Positions 36,477 through 50,277 of a stretch of DNA of 64,000 bases are shown here, piece by piece. Source of the stretch: Akkermansia muciniphila. Lineage in GTDB: Bacteria > Pseudomonadota > Gammaproteobacteria > Burkholderiales > Burkholderiaceae_C. Within the stretch, counting starts at the first letter, position 1; every line of letters begins with the position of its first letter. The position numbers and the translations under genes are program-made. The stretch lies in assembly GCA_943331105.2 (NCBI GenBank), contig CALQKH020000010.1, positions 62,001-126,000 on the forward strand, read 5' to 3'. The notes beneath the pieces were generated by a model that ran no database searches, was not told the DNA's origin, and saw nothing but the letters and a program-made list of their open reading frames with translations.

Positions 36477-38069
36477 ATGGAATTTGACTACGTGATCGTG
36501 GGCGGTGGCTCGGCCGGTTGTGTGCTGGCCAGCCGCCTGAGCGAAGACCCGGCCGTGCATGTGGCGTTGATCGAAGCCGGGCCGCCCGACACCAGCGCAC
36601 TGATCCATTGCCCGGCGGGCATTGCGCTCATGGCCCGCACCGAAATCGTCTCGCAAGGCCTGAACACCGTGCCGCAGCCCGGCTTGAACGGCCGCATCGG
36701 TTTTCAGCCGCGTGGCCGCACGTTAGGCGGCTCCAGCTCGACCAATGCGATGGCCTACATCCGTGGCCAAGCCGTGGATTACGACACTTGGGCGCAGATG
36801 GGTTGCGCGGGTTGGTCATGGGCCGAGGTCTTTCCCTACTTTCTCAAGGCCGAACACAACGAGCGCATCGACAACGAATGGCATGCCCAAAACGGCCCCT
36901 TGAACGTGGCCGACCTGCAAAGCCCCAATGTGTTTTCCAAGCGCTTTGTCGAGGCCGGCATACAAGCAGGTTTGGCGCACACCACCGACTTCAATGGCCC
37001 CACCCAAGAAGGCGTTGGCCTTTACCAAGTCACACAAAAGGCGGGCGAGCGTTTCAGCGCGGCCAAGGCCTATCTCACGCCCAACCTGGACAGACCCAAT
37101 TTGCATGTGATGGCGGGCGTGACGGTGGACCGCATTGGTTTGGTGGATGGCATGGCGCGGCAGGTGCACACCTTGCAGGGTGGCCAGGCGCAGACCTTGA
37201 CTGCCCGGCGCGAGATCATTTTGAGCGCCGGCGCTTTCCAGTCGCCAGCCATCCTCATGCGCTCCGGCATTGGTCCCGCAGCCCATCTCCAAAGCCTGGG
37301 TATAGAAGTGCTGCGCGACTTGCCCGGTGTGGGCGAGAACCTGCACGACCACCCGGATGCGGTGCTGGTGGCCGACGCGCCGGGGCAGACCGATTTGATC
37401 GGCGTGTCACCCAAAGGCATGTGGCACACCCTGCAGGCCCTGTGGGCCTGGCGGAAACACCGCACCGGGCGCCTGACCACCAACTTTGCCGAGGGTGGCG
37501 CGTTTTACAAAAGCCGACCCGATGAGGCGCACCCGGACATCCAGCTGCACTTTGTCGTGGCCAAGCTGGTGGACCACGGCCGCCAACTGACGCTCGGGCA
37601 TGGCTTCTCTTTGCATGTGTGTTTGCTGCAACCCGACAGCCGTGGCCGTGTGCAGTTGACCGACCGCGACCCCAACAGCGCCCCGCTGATCGACCCGCAG
37701 TTTTTGAGCGACCCGCGTGACCTGCAGCGCTTGCGCGACGGGGTGCGCCAAGCCCAAAAAATTCTGGCCCAGCCTGCACTGGCCGCTTATGGCAAAGAGT
37801 GGGCTGAGTCTGCTGACGCCCATACCGATGAACAGCTGGAGCACTGGATTCGCCAAAACGCCGACACGGTCTACCACCCGGTGGGCACCTGCCGCATGGG
37901 GCAGGACAGCATGGCGGTGGTCGATGCGCAGTTGCGCGTGCACGGCGTGCCGGGCCTTCGCGTGGTCGACGCGTCCATCATGCCGCGCATCGTGAGCGGC
38001 AACACCAACGCGCCGACGATCATGATCGCCGAAAAGGCCGCAGATTGGATTCGGGCTTCAAGGCCTTGA
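36477..38069 (+). CDS. GMC family oxidoreductase (choline/alcohol dehydrogenase type, AlkJ-like)
   Basis: [50 protein letters not shown]...[15 protein letters not shown]. Confidence 0.92.
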   Translation: MEFDYVIVGGGSAGCVLASRLSEDPAVHVALIEAGPPDTSALIHCPAGIALMARTEIVSQGLNTVPQPGLNGRIGFQPRGRTLGGSSSTNAMAYIRGQAVDYDTWAQMGCAGWSWAEVFPYFLKAEHNERIDNEWHAQNGPLNVADLQSPNVFSKRFVEAGIQAGLAHTTDFNGPTQEGVGLYQVTQKAGERFSAAKAYLTPNLDRPNLHVMAGVTVDRIGLVDGMARQVHTLQGGQAQTLTARREIILSAGAFQSPAILMRSGIGPAAHLQSLGIEVLRDLPGVGENLHDHPDAVLVADAPGQTDLIGVSPKGMWHTLQALWAWRKHRTGRLTTNFAEGGAFYKSRPDEAHPDIQLHFVVAKLVDHGRQLTLGHGFSLHVCLLQPDSRGRVQLTDRDPNSAPLIDPQFLSDPRDLQRLRDGVRQAQKILAQPALAAYGKEWAESADAHTDEQLEHWIRQNADTVYHPVGTCRMGQDSMAVVDAQLRVHGVPGLRVVDASIMPRIVSGNTNAPTIMIAEKAADWIRASRP

Positions 38070-38233
38070 TGTCACTTGGGTTGTGAGCCCAAAGAAAAAG
38101 CGCCAGAAGGCGGTTTTAGCGATGCCCTATGGCAGCGCCGGGGCACCCCGAAGGGGCGATGTGGCAAAGCGAAGCGCCTCTGAGCCCTGGCGGGGCAGCG
38201 GCATCTGAGTCTGCCGCAGCCACCTGCTAAAGG

Positions 38234-39274
<1,041 letters not shown>

Positions 39275-39343
39275 TTACGTCACCGGATTGGAAATCAGGA
39301 TCCTTGCGAGAACCTGATCCCCTTTGCCGGTCAGTGGGCCTTG

Positions 39344-41371
<2,028 letters not shown>

Positions 41372-41473
41372 GTGGGCAGCTCCGGGAAGGTGTTCTGGAA
41401 AACCCGTGATTTTAGCGGTTGTCCATCGGCTGACCCGGCTCACGCAGTCCGCCATCGGCCCTGCAAGCAGTGA

Positions 41474-42568
41474 TCAGGACTGGCTTTCTTTTTGCTGCCG
41501 GGCCAGCACATACCGACGCATGGCCACTGCCGGCGCATCGGCAGCCACTGAAAATTCGTACAAATCCTCGGCGGGCGTGCTGGCCAGGGCCTGTTCTTGC
41601 AAGGCCAAGCCGTCCACATCTTCCTGAAAAGCCACGAAGAGTTGATCGTGCATGAAGCGCGTGGTGCCTGGATCGTCCAGCGCAAAGTCTCGTCCGTGCA
41701 CGATGAAGTAGTGCGTCGTAGTGGCGGTCTCGGGCGTGGGCATGTGCGCGGTGCGGATGCGGAACTGCGGGCGGTCTGTGTCGGGCAGATGGCAGTCGTA
41801 AAACAGCACCGACACTTCGTGCAGGCCCAGACTGCGGAACTCGGAGCGCACGATGCGGGCGGCCTGGCCTGATTCTGTCAGGCCAGTGGGCACACCCCAC
41901 ACCGGGGGCAGCGTGGTTGGCACCACCTGGCGCAGCAAGGCGAACTGGCCATCGCCGATTTCGGTTTCAAATGCGGCTTTGGCGTAATCGGGCGTGCCAA
42001 AGCTTTTGGCGTGCAAAAAGCTCAAATGGGTCAAGTCCAGCAGGTTCTCGTGGAGGCGCACATAACTGGCTTGCAAACTCAAATAACCCTGTGAGCGTTC
42101 CCATTCTGTGTTCTCCATCCAGTCTTGCGCGGGCAGCTTGCTCAGGTCTGCTTGGCTCTCCTCGCCCATCCAGATCCAGACCACCGCACCGCGTTCTTGG
42201 GTCCGGTAAGCCCTGATGCCCATGTTGTGGGGGCAATTGGCTTGCGAGGGGACTTCGATGCAGTCGCCTTCGCTGTTGAAGCGCAGGCCGTGGTAGCCAC
42301 ACACGATGGTGTCTTGTTGAAGGGTGCCGGCCGACAGGGGCATGGAGCGGTGGGGGCAGCGATCTTCCAATGCCACCACGCGGCCGTCGCTGGTTCTGTA
42401 AAAAACCAATCGGCGGCCCAGCAAGGTGCGGGCCAAAAGCTGGTCTTTGATTTCCTCGCCAAATGCGGCCACGTACCAGTCGTTCATGACAAAAGGGGTG
42501 TGGCGGTCGGCCATGCGTTGAGAGGCGTTCTGTGCGGCGGCAATCACGGCGGGCAGGGGGCGTGTCAT
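41474..42568 (-). CDS. Rieske [2Fe-2S] aromatic ring-hydroxylating/O-demethylase oxygenase (VanA-like)
   Basis: Rieske CPHRSMPLSAG...CGYHGLRF; mononuclear iron region ENLLDLTHLSFLHAKSFG. Confidence 0.9.
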   Translation of the reverse strand: MTRPLPAVIAAAQNASQRMADRHTPFVMNDWYVAAFGEEIKDQLLARTLLGRRLVFYRTSDGRVVALEDRCPHRSMPLSAGTLQQDTIVCGYHGLRFNSEGDCIEVPSQANCPHNMGIRAYRTQERGAVVWIWMGEESQADLSKLPAQDWMENTEWERSQGYLSLQASYVRLHENLLDLTHLSFLHAKSFGTPDYAKAAFETEIGDGQFALLRQVVPTTLPPVWGVPTGLTESGQAARIVRSEFRSLGLHEVSVLFYDCHLPDTDRPQFRIRTAHMPTPETATTTHYFIVHGRDFALDDPGTTRFMHDQLFVAFQEDVDGLALQEQALASTPAEDLYEFSVAADAPAVAMRRYVLARQQKESQS

Positions 42569-42703
42569 GGCTGTGCTCTTTCGGGTCCAACTTATTTGGC
42601 ATTGAACGGGTTGTACAAAAGAGTGTAGAACGCGGGGGCGATGGGCGGATGTCCCATGAGCGCCTTTAGCCATCAGCATCTGAGGCATGGCAATATCCGG
42701 GGC

Positions 42704-43462
42704 ATGTTTTCAACCTTTGATGCTCAAGCCATGGTGCTGGCCGCTGGACGTGGCGAGCGCATGCGCCCCTTGACCGACCATATTCCTAAACCTATGTTGC
42801 AGGTGCGCGGACAGCCACTCATGCAGTGGCCCATGCAGGCGCTGGCCCGGGGTGGCTTTGTCCGCCAGTTGGTCAATACCGCGTGGTTGGGCGAAAAGAT
42901 ACCGGCGCACTTTGGTGAACGCATCACTTGGGCGGGCTTGCCCGAAGTAGAGATCGCCTATTCGCACGAAGGGCAAGATTTTGGCCATGCGCTTGAAACT
43001 GCGGGTGGGATTGTGCGCGCCTTGCCGCACTTGGCTGAGGTGTTTTGGGTGGTGGCAGGCGATGTCTTCGCGCCGGATTTTGTCTTCGCCCCAGGGTCTG
43101 TTCGGCGTTTTGCCGCCAGCACGGCTTTGGCCCACCTGTGGCTGGTGCCCAACCCTGCACACAACCCGAGCGGCGATTTTGGCTTGTCGGCGTCGGGCCA
43201 AATTCTGAATTTGGCCAAAGGCTCAGTGGGCTGCGATCACACCTTCAGCACCATTGCCTTGTACAAAAGATCATTTTTTGCAGGATGTGGCCTGCTGCCC
43301 GGCAACCCGGATGGCGTCGCCCTGGCCCTGGCCCCCTTGCTGCGGGCCGCGATGGACAGAGGTTTGGTGACGGGTGAGGTTTATGCCGGCGACTGGACCG
43401 ATGTGGGTACGCCGGAGCGTTTGGCGCAGCTCAACAGGGATCTGCCTAGAATTACAGCATGA
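42704..43462 (+). CDS. murU: Nucleotidyltransferase, MurU-like (N-acetylmuramate-1-P uridylyltransferase)
   Basis: AMVLAAGRGERMRPLTDHIPKPMLQVRGQPLMQW; adjacent to pepP. Confidence 0.82.
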   Translation: MFSTFDAQAMVLAAGRGERMRPLTDHIPKPMLQVRGQPLMQWPMQALARGGFVRQLVNTAWLGEKIPAHFGERITWAGLPEVEIAYSHEGQDFGHALETAGGIVRALPHLAEVFWVVAGDVFAPDFVFAPGSVRRFAASTALAHLWLVPNPAHNPSGDFGLSASGQILNLAKGSVGCDHTFSTIALYKRSFFAGCGLLPGNPDGVALALAPLLRAAMDRGLVTGEVYAGDWTDVGTPERLAQLNRDLPRITA

Positions 43463-44847
43463 CCACCCAGACGATTTACACCCAACGCCGTGCCCGCCTT
43501 GCTGCCCAACTGGGCTCGGGCGGTATCGCCATCATCCCCACCGCGCCCGAGCGCCAGCGCAACCGCGACAGCGATTACCTGTACCGGCACGACAGCTACT
43601 TTTATTACCTGACCGGTTTCACCGAGCCCCATGCCAGTCTGGTCATCACTGCTGAGGGAGAAACCACGCTGTTTTGCCAGCCCAAAGACCTGGAGCGTGA
43701 AATCTGGGACGGTATCCGCTTGGGGCCAGACGCGGCACCCGCAGCTTTGGGCGTGGACAGGGCTTTGCCGATCAGCGAGATGGCCGCGCACATGCCCAAG
43801 TTGCTCGAAAACCGCAGCACCGTTTGGTATCCGTTTGCCATCCACGCTGGGCTGGAAGGTTTGGTGGCCGGTTGGTTGCAGTCGGTGCGCGCACGGGTGC
43901 GCTATGGCGCAATGTGTCCCGAGCAGCAGCGCGATTTGTGCAGCTTGCTGGATGAAATGCGCTTGGTCAAAGACGCGCACGAGCAGGACATCATGCGCCG
44001 GGCCAGTGCCATCAGCGCCCGCGCCCACATCCGCGCCATGCAGCGCAGCGCGGCCATGCTGCGTGCGGGTCAAGAGGTGCGCGAATACCACTTGGATGCC
44101 GAGTTGCTGCACGAATTTCGCCAAAACGGCTCTCAATACCCGGCCTATGGCTCCATCGTCGCAGGCGGCGCCAATGCCTGCGTGCTGCACTACCGCGCCG
44201 ATGCGGCTTTGATCAAAGACGGCGACATGGTGCTGATCGACGCGGGTTGCGAGTTGGACGGCTACGCCAGCGACATCACACGCACCTTTCCGGCCAACGG
44301 CCAATTCACCGGCCCACAACGCGCTTTGTACGACCTGGTGCTGGCCTCACAAGATGCGGCCGTGGCTGCCACCAAGGCGGGTGCCCGTTTTGTGGATCCG
44401 CACGAGGCCACCGTGGCCGTGCTGGCGCAGGGCCTCTTGGATGTTGGCTTGCTCGACAAGAACAAGGTCGGCAACGCGCAGGACGTGATCGCCAACCGCA
44501 GTTATTTTCAGTTTTACATGCACCGCACTGGCCACTGGCTGGGCATGGATGTGCACGACTGCGGCAGCTATGTCGAACCGTCGCAGGTGGGCCAGGTCAG
44601 TGAGCGCAAAGACCCGCTGAGCGGAGAATTGATCAAGGACCGCCCCAGCCGCATCTTGCAGCCGGGTATGGTTTTGACCATCGAGCCGGGCTTGTATGTG
44701 CGTCCCGCCCCGGGCGTGCCTGAGAAGTTCTACCACATCGGCATCCGCATCGAAGACGACGCCATCGTGACCGCCACGGGTTGTGAGCTGATCACCCGCG
44801 GCGTGCCGGTCAAGGCCGACGAGATTGAAGCCTTGATGCGGGGCTGA
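43459..44847 (+). CDS. pepP: Xaa-Pro aminopeptidase P
   Basis: IDAGCELDGYASDITRTFP, HRTGHWLGMDVHD, MVLTIEPGLYV. Confidence 0.92.
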   Translation: MTTQTIYTQRRARLAAQLGSGGIAIIPTAPERQRNRDSDYLYRHDSYFYYLTGFTEPHASLVITAEGETTLFCQPKDLEREIWDGIRLGPDAAPAALGVDRALPISEMAAHMPKLLENRSTVWYPFAIHAGLEGLVAGWLQSVRARVRYGAMCPEQQRDLCSLLDEMRLVKDAHEQDIMRRASAISARAHIRAMQRSAAMLRAGQEVREYHLDAELLHEFRQNGSQYPAYGSIVAGGANACVLHYRADAALIKDGDMVLIDAGCELDGYASDITRTFPANGQFTGPQRALYDLVLASQDAAVAATKAGARFVDPHEATVAVLAQGLLDVGLLDKNKVGNAQDVIANRSYFQFYMHRTGHWLGMDVHDCGSYVEPSQVGQVSERKDPLSGELIKDRPSRILQPGMVLTIEPGLYVRPAPGVPEKFYHIGIRIEDDAIVTATGCELITRGVPVKADEIEALMRG

Positions 44848-44854
44848 AGGGCCC

Positions 44855-45460
44855 ATGCCATCCAGTTTTCGGCATGTGGTGTCGGGCACACTGATCTCCA
44901 TCCAGACCGGCCAGGTTCGTCCCCTGATGGTGGGCGGGCGCAAAATGGTCTCGGCCATTGGCAAAACGGCTGTCGCTGGTCCCATCGAAGTGGGGGTTCT
45001 GGGCCTTGCCGGTGACGATCAGGCCGACTTGTCGGTACATGGCGGCTTGAGCAAAGCCGTGTATGCCCTCCCGTCCGAGCACCTGGCCTGGTGGCAGGTG
45101 CAGCGCCAAACCCGGGGTGCGACGATGTTTGAAGAAGCCCTAACGCCTGGCTACTTGGGCGAAAACCTGAGCCTGCAAGGCGTGCTTGAGCAAGACCTCT
45201 TTGTGGGCGACTGCCTGAACTTTGGCGATGTGGTTTTGCGCGTGACACAGCCTCGCGAGCCTTGCGGCAAGTTCAACGCGGTCATGGGCTACGCCGGAGC
45301 CGCCAAAGACATGGTGGACAGTGGGCGTTGCGGGTTTTATTTGGCGGTGGACAAGCCGGGAACGCTGAGGGCAGGCGCTTCATTTCATGTGGTGCAGGGC
45401 CACAGATCGGTCAGTATCCTCCAAGCTTTGCAGTACAAAGCCTGGAAACACAGGCGTTAA
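44855..45460 (+). CDS. MOSC domain protein (YiiM-like)
   Basis: GDDQADLSVHGGLSKAVYALPSEHLAWW, NLSLQGV, QPREPCGKFN. Confidence 0.88.
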   Translation: MPSSFRHVVSGTLISIQTGQVRPLMVGGRKMVSAIGKTAVAGPIEVGVLGLAGDDQADLSVHGGLSKAVYALPSEHLAWWQVQRQTRGATMFEEALTPGYLGENLSLQGVLEQDLFVGDCLNFGDVVLRVTQPREPCGKFNAVMGYAGAAKDMVDSGRCGFYLAVDKPGTLRAGASFHVVQGHRSVSILQALQYKAWKHRR

Positions 45461-45654
45461 AGCGCTCTATTTGTGCCAAAAAGTCAAAAGCCAACTCACT
45501 TGCTACGCAGATTTACGCAGTCTTGACCCCCTAATCCGGGGCCTACAATGAAAAGACCGCCATTCAAGCACGCACACCAATGTGTTCGAACGGACAGACG
45601 AAGACGGCTGAACCCCAGCAGTCCACAGGCAAATTATCAAAGCGGAGTACATCC

Positions 45655-47958
45655 ATGACCAACAAGGTTCAAGCCGAAGAAAAGCGCGCACAACTGCGCA
45701 AAGCGGCGCTCGAATACCATGAGTTTCCGACCCCCGGCAAGGTGGCCATTGCAGCCACCAAACAACTGGTCAACCAGCACGATTTGGCTTTGGCCTATTC
45801 GCCAGGCGTTGCTGCGCCTTGTGAAGAAATCGTCAAAGACCCGGCCAACGCTTTCAAATACACCAGCCGTGGCAACTTGGTGGGTGTGGTGACCAATGGC
45901 ACGGCGGTGCTCGGTCTGGGCGACATCGGCCCGCTGGCCAGCAAGCCGGTCATGGAGGGCAAAGGCGTTTTGTTCAAGAAGTTCTCGGGCATTGACGTGT
46001 TTGACATCGAAATCAATGAAAAAGACCCGGACAAGTTGGTCGAGATCATCGCCTCGCTGGAGCCCACCTTTGGTGGCATCAACCTCGAAGACATCAAGGC
46101 GCCAGACTGCTTCTACATTGAGCGCAAATTGCGTGAGCGCATGAAAATCCCGGTCTTTCACGACGACCAGCACGGCACTGCCATTGTGGTGGGTGCCGCC
46201 ATTTTGAACGGCCTCAAAGTCGTGGGCAAAGACCCCAAACAGATCAAGCTGGTCACCTCGGGCGCGGGCGCTGCGGCGCTGGCTTGCTTGGGCTTGTTGG
46301 TCAAGCTGGGCATTCCACGCGAAAACATTTGGGTCACCGATTTGGCTGGCGTGGTCTATGAAGGGCGCACCGAGCTGATGGACGAAGACAAGATTCAGTT
46401 TGTGCAAAAGACCGAGCACCGCACTTTGGCGCAAGTCATTGCTGGGGCCGACGTGTTCTTGGGTTTGTCGGCGGGCGGCGTCCTCAAGCAAGACATGGTC
46501 AAGTCCATGGCCGCCAAGCCCCTAATTTTTGCGCTGGCCAACCCCAACCCCGAAATCAACCCCGAAGACGTCAAAGCTGTGCGCGACGACGCGATCATGG
46601 CAACGGGTCGCACCGACTACCCGAACCAGGTCAACAACGTCCTGTGTTTCCCCTATATTTTCAGGGGCGCTTTGGATGCGGGTGCTTCGACCATCACTTT
46701 GGAGATGGAGATTGCCGCTGTTCATGCGATCGCCGAATTGGCCCAAGCCGAGCAAAGCGAAGTGGTGGCAGCTGCTTACGTGGGCGAGCCTTTGGCCTTT
46801 GGCCCTGAGTACTTGATCCCCAAGCCCTTTGATCCGCGTTTGATGATCAAAATTGCGCCTGCGGTTGCCCAAGCGGCGGCCGAAAGTGGTGTGGCTTTGA
46901 GGCCCATCAAGGACATGGACGCTTACCGCGAAAGTCTGCAAGGTTTTGTCTATGCCTCTGGCACCATGATGAAGCCCATTTTCACGGCCGCCAAACGCGC
47001 CCTGAAAAAACGCATCGCCTACAGTGAAGGTGAAGAAGAGCGGGTGTTGCGCGCCTCGCAAATCGTGGTGGACGAGGGCATTGCCCGCCCCACCTTGATT
47101 GGTCGCCCTGCTGTGATTGCCGAGCGCATCGAGAAGTTCGGTCTGCGCCTGAAAGAAGAGCTCGATTACGACGTGGTCAACGTTGAAGACGACCACCGTT
47201 ACCGGGATTTTTGGCAGACTTACCACCGCATGACTGAGCGCAAGGGCATTACCCAGCAAATGGCCAAGATCGAGATGCGCCGCCGTTTGTCGCTCATTGG
47301 TGCCATGTTGCTGCAAAAAGGTGATGTGGACGGCATGATTTGTGGCACATGGGGCACCAACCCGATGCACCTGAATTACATCGACCAAGTCATCGGCAAG
47401 CGTGCGGGCGTCAATACGTTTGCTTGCATGAACGGTTTGATGTTGCCGGGACGCCAGGTTTTCATGGTCGACACCCATGTCAATTACGACCCAACAGCCG
47501 AGCAATTGACCGAATTCACCATCATGGCGGCTGAAGAAATGCGCCGATTTGGCATTCAACCCAAAGCGGCGTTGTTGTCGCACTCCAATTTTGGTTCGTC
47601 TAACCAACCCAGCGCCGTCAAAATGCGCGATGTGTTGGAGCTGTTGCGCCAGAAGGCCCCGTGGCTTGAAGTGGACGGCGAAATGCACGGGGATGTGGCT
47701 TTGGACGCCGCCGCACGCCACGCCATCATGCCCAACAGCACTTTGATTGGCGATGCCAACTTGCTGGTTTTGCCCAATATCGATGCGGCCAATATCGCCT
47801 ACAACTTGCTCAAAACCGCTGCGGGCGGCAACATTGCGGTGGGTCCAGTTTTGCTGGGCGCTGCCAAACCCGTTCATATTTTGACGCCCAGCACGACTGT
47901 GCGCCGGATTGTGAACATGACGGCTTTGACCGTGGCAGACGCCAACGCGGCCAGATAA
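45655..47958 (+). CDS. maeB: NADP-dependent malic enzyme with C-terminal phosphotransacetylase-like domain
   Basis: Malic-enzyme N-half ([32 protein letters not shown]) fused to PTA-like C-half. Confidence 0.95.
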   Translation: MTNKVQAEEKRAQLRKAALEYHEFPTPGKVAIAATKQLVNQHDLALAYSPGVAAPCEEIVKDPANAFKYTSRGNLVGVVTNGTAVLGLGDIGPLASKPVMEGKGVLFKKFSGIDVFDIEINEKDPDKLVEIIASLEPTFGGINLEDIKAPDCFYIERKLRERMKIPVFHDDQHGTAIVVGAAILNGLKVVGKDPKQIKLVTSGAGAAALACLGLLVKLGIPRENIWVTDLAGVVYEGRTELMDEDKIQFVQKTEHRTLAQVIAGADVFLGLSAGGVLKQDMVKSMAAKPLIFALANPNPEINPEDVKAVRDDAIMATGRTDYPNQVNNVLCFPYIFRGALDAGASTITLEMEIAAVHAIAELAQAEQSEVVAAAYVGEPLAFGPEYLIPKPFDPRLMIKIAPAVAQAAAESGVALRPIKDMDAYRESLQGFVYASGTMMKPIFTAAKRALKKRIAYSEGEEERVLRASQIVVDEGIARPTLIGRPAVIAERIEKFGLRLKEELDYDVVNVEDDHRYRDFWQTYHRMTERKGITQQMAKIEMRRRLSLIGAMLLQKGDVDGMICGTWGTNPMHLNYIDQVIGKRAGVNTFACMNGLMLPGRQVFMVDTHVNYDPTAEQLTEFTIMAAEEMRRFGIQPKAALLSHSNFGSSNQPSAVKMRDVLELLRQKAPWLEVDGEMHGDVALDAAARHAIMPNSTLIGDANLLVLPNIDAANIAYNLLKTAAGGNIAVGPVLLGAAKPVHILTPSTTVRRIVNMTALTVADANAAR

Positions 47959-48112
47959 GAGCCCAAATGGGAGTGTGTCCTCACATGCGGTAAAAATGCC
48001 CCAAATACATTGGCCTGTTTATTGGGCATTCGCTTGCATTTTTATCGCATTTGTCGCACACTAGCGCCTTCAAGTTTTCGGGTAAACCCGGAGGCTCCTG
48101 AAAGGTGTACTC

Positions 48113-48526
48113 ATGAAGGTGGCCCAGCAATTGGTGTCCCGCCAGCACTGGTTTGCAGTGTTGTTGGGCCTTGTTTGGATGGCTTGCACGGTTTTGGTGC
48201 ATGCCAAGCAGCCCGTTGAGGTGACGAGCTTGGCCACCGTGTTGGTGGCCGATTTGCCCCGCGAAGCGCAAGAAACGTACCAAACCATTCGAAAGGGTGG
48301 TCCTTTTCCTTACGAAAAGGACGGGACTGTTTTTGGCAACCGTGAACGGCTTTTGCCTCGTCAAGACCGCGGGTTTTACCGCGAATACACCGTCAGGACC
48401 CCTGGAGAGCGCAGCCGTGGGGCCCGCCGCATTGTTTGCGGTGGTCCAGTCCCTGCGGAGCCTAAAGCCTGTTACTACACACAAGACCATTACGCGAGTT
48501 TTCGCATGATGGTTGACCGACCTTGA
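48113..48526 (+). CDS. Secreted guanyl-specific ribonuclease (N1/T1/barnase-like)
   Basis: Signal peptide; GGPFPYEKDGTVFGNRERLLPRQDRGFYREYTVRTPGERSRGARRIV; followed by barstar. Confidence 0.9.
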   Translation: MKVAQQLVSRQHWFAVLLGLVWMACTVLVHAKQPVEVTSLATVLVADLPREAQETYQTIRKGGPFPYEKDGTVFGNRERLLPRQDRGFYREYTVRTPGERSRGARRIVCGGPVPAEPKACYYTQDHYASFRMMVDRP

Positions 48527-48551
48527 TTTTTGTTTGAGAAAGACCACGGAG

Positions 48552-48977
48552 ATGGACACGCTGACACGCCATGACCAAGAGGCGCCCCTGAAGGGTGTGC
48601 GGTCAAACATCGTGCAGTCGATTCGCGCTTACCGCGTGAGCGACCTGCAGGAAGCCGCCCAAGGATTGGGGCATCACTTTTTGTACGCCAACTTGGCGGA
48701 AGCCCAGAGCAAACAGGATGTGCTGGATTTGATTGGTGCGCAATTCACTTTGCCATCGCACTTCGGCAAAAATTTTGATGCGCTCTACGACTGCATGACA
48801 GACCCTTTGCACAAATCGGGCCCACAGCCCGGCTTCATTGTGGTGTTGGAGCAGATTCCGGCCCACGTGAAATTCGACAAAGAGGCCCGCGAGCAATTGC
48901 TGGACATCTTCCGTGACACGGCCGATTTCTGGGGAGACAGGAAGGTACCCTTCCGATGCTTCTATTCTTTTCTGTAG
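48552..48977 (+). CDS. Barstar-family ribonuclease inhibitor
   Basis: LPSHFGKNFDALYDCMTD motif plus barstar fold-like spacing; directly downstream of RNase. Confidence 0.88.
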   Translation: MDTLTRHDQEAPLKGVRSNIVQSIRAYRVSDLQEAAQGLGHHFLYANLAEAQSKQDVLDLIGAQFTLPSHFGKNFDALYDCMTDPLHKSGPQPGFIVVLEQIPAHVKFDKEAREQLLDIFRDTADFWGDRKVPFRCFYSFL

Positions 48978-49188
48978 CCCGTTCTGCGCAAAACAGCCAA
49001 GCAGGACGGGCGATTGAGGCACAAACCGAGGATGCCATCATGGCCGAGTCGGTCGAGGAAGGCGAAAAAATGCCCACCGACAAGTTGGTGGATGTCTCGC
49101 CTTTGGCGCTGCGCATGAGCAGCCCTTTCAATGCAGGGTACTGGCTCGCTGCAGCTTGATTCCTTGAGCAGCCCTAGGGGCTGCGCCA

Positions 49189-49226
49189 CCATCAAAAAAC
49201 CCGCTTTGCAGCGGGTTTTTTGATGG
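49189..49226. terminator. Bidirectional Rho-independent terminator
   Basis: CCATCAAAAAACCCGCTTTGCAGCGGGTTTTTTGATGG near-perfect palindrome with A/T tracts. Confidence 0.93.
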
Positions 49227-49249
49227 TTTTTTCCTTGCATTGGGCGCCG

Positions 49250-49771
49250 TCAGGTGGCGGTTTGGGGCAATCTTTTCATCAATCCCTCCAAAGCCCAAGC
49301 CACAGTGGCTTGCCGCACCTTATGCCGGTCGCCCCCAAATGTTTGCCGCTCAGCGTGAAGCTGACCGTCGATGCACCAAGCCAGCCAGACAGTGCCTATG
49401 GGCTTGTCGGCGCTTCCTCCGTCGGGGCCGGCAATGCCCGTGACCGCTAACGAGACTCGGGCGGGTGTTCTGTAAAAAGCGCCCAAGGCCATGGCGCGGG
49501 CTACATCCTCGCTGACAGCACCTTCGGCGGCGATGACTTCCGGGCGAACACCCAGCAAATCGGTTTTGGCCGCATTCGAATAGGTCACAAAACCGCGTTC
49601 AAACCACCGGCTGGACCCTGGCAAGTCGGTGCAATGGGCGGCAATCAAACCGCCAGTGCAGCTTTCGGCGGTGGCCATCATCCAGCCTAATGAGGTCAGG
49701 CGGTCCGCTAAAAGAGAGGTGACATCAGTCATACAAATGACCTCCAAAGTGCGATGACGAAAAGGGTGCAA
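49250..49771 (-). CDS. pncC: CinA C-terminal family nicotinamide-nucleotide amidase (PncC)
   Basis: LGWMMATAESCTGGLIAAHCTDLPGSSRWFERGFVTYSNAAK; TGIAGPDGGSADKPIGTVW. Confidence 0.93.
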   Translation of the reverse strand: MHPFRHRTLEVICMTDVTSLLADRLTSLGWMMATAESCTGGLIAAHCTDLPGSSRWFERGFVTYSNAAKTDLLGVRPEVIAAEGAVSEDVARAMALGAFYRTPARVSLAVTGIAGPDGGSADKPIGTVWLAWCIDGQLHAERQTFGGDRHKVRQATVAWALEGLMKRLPQTAT

Positions 49772-50277
49772 AAGGCGGCGATCAGATCGTCAAAGACGAT
49801 GCCCCAACCGCCTCGCCATCCAAAACCCTTGAACAAACGATCGGCCCAAGCCACAGGACCTGGCTTGACAGCGTCGAAAAAACGAAACAGGCCAAACGCC
49901 ACCAACTGTCCAGTGAAGTCGGTGGGCATAAGGACGAAAAAAATCAGCCACATGGCCAAAATCTCATCCCAAACAATGGCGCCGGGGTCGCTCACGCGGA
50001 GGTTGCGCGCGGTGACCGTGCAAGCCCACCAACCTAAAAGCAAGCCCGTCACGATCAAAGCAGCTTGAAGTGGCAACGACAAGTTGTGTTGGATCAGCAA
50101 CCAAGACGCCCACCCCCACAAGCTACCGACGGTGCCTGGGGCTTTGGGCGAAAGGCCCGAACCAAAACCCAAAGCGATCGCGTGTGCCGGGTGTTTGAAC
50201 ATGAATGCCGCCGTCGCACGCACTGGCCCCAGCTGGGCGGTGTTGTCAGAGGTGGTCGTTGGCCCGCTCATTGTCAT
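49729..50277 (-). CDS. pgpA: Phosphatidylglycerophosphatase A
   Basis: GFGSGLSPKAPGTVGSLWGW, DPGAIVWDEILAMW, FDDLIAA. Confidence 0.93.
   Translation of the reverse strand: MTMSGPTTTSDNTAQLGPVRATAAFMFKHPAHAIALGFGSGLSPKAPGTVGSLWGWASWLLIQHNLSLPLQAALIVTGLLLGWWACTVTARNLRVSDPGAIVWDEILAMWLIFFVLMPTDFTGQLVAFGLFRFFDAVKPGPVAWADRLFKGFGWRGGWGIVFDDLIAAFCTLFVIALWRSFV

Noticed and set aside
46522-47877. 451-aa minus-strand ORF antisense to maeB
   Set aside because: Mirror frame of a strong housekeeping gene
45655-47958. MaeB PTA-like domain as the phosphotransacylase serving the BMC
   Set aside because: Standard housekeeping fusion in MaeB, distant and without targeting peptide
48956-49159. 67-aa ORF after barstar as a third component of the RNase system
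   Set aside because: Overlaps the barstar end, no motif, ends before the terminator; not supportable
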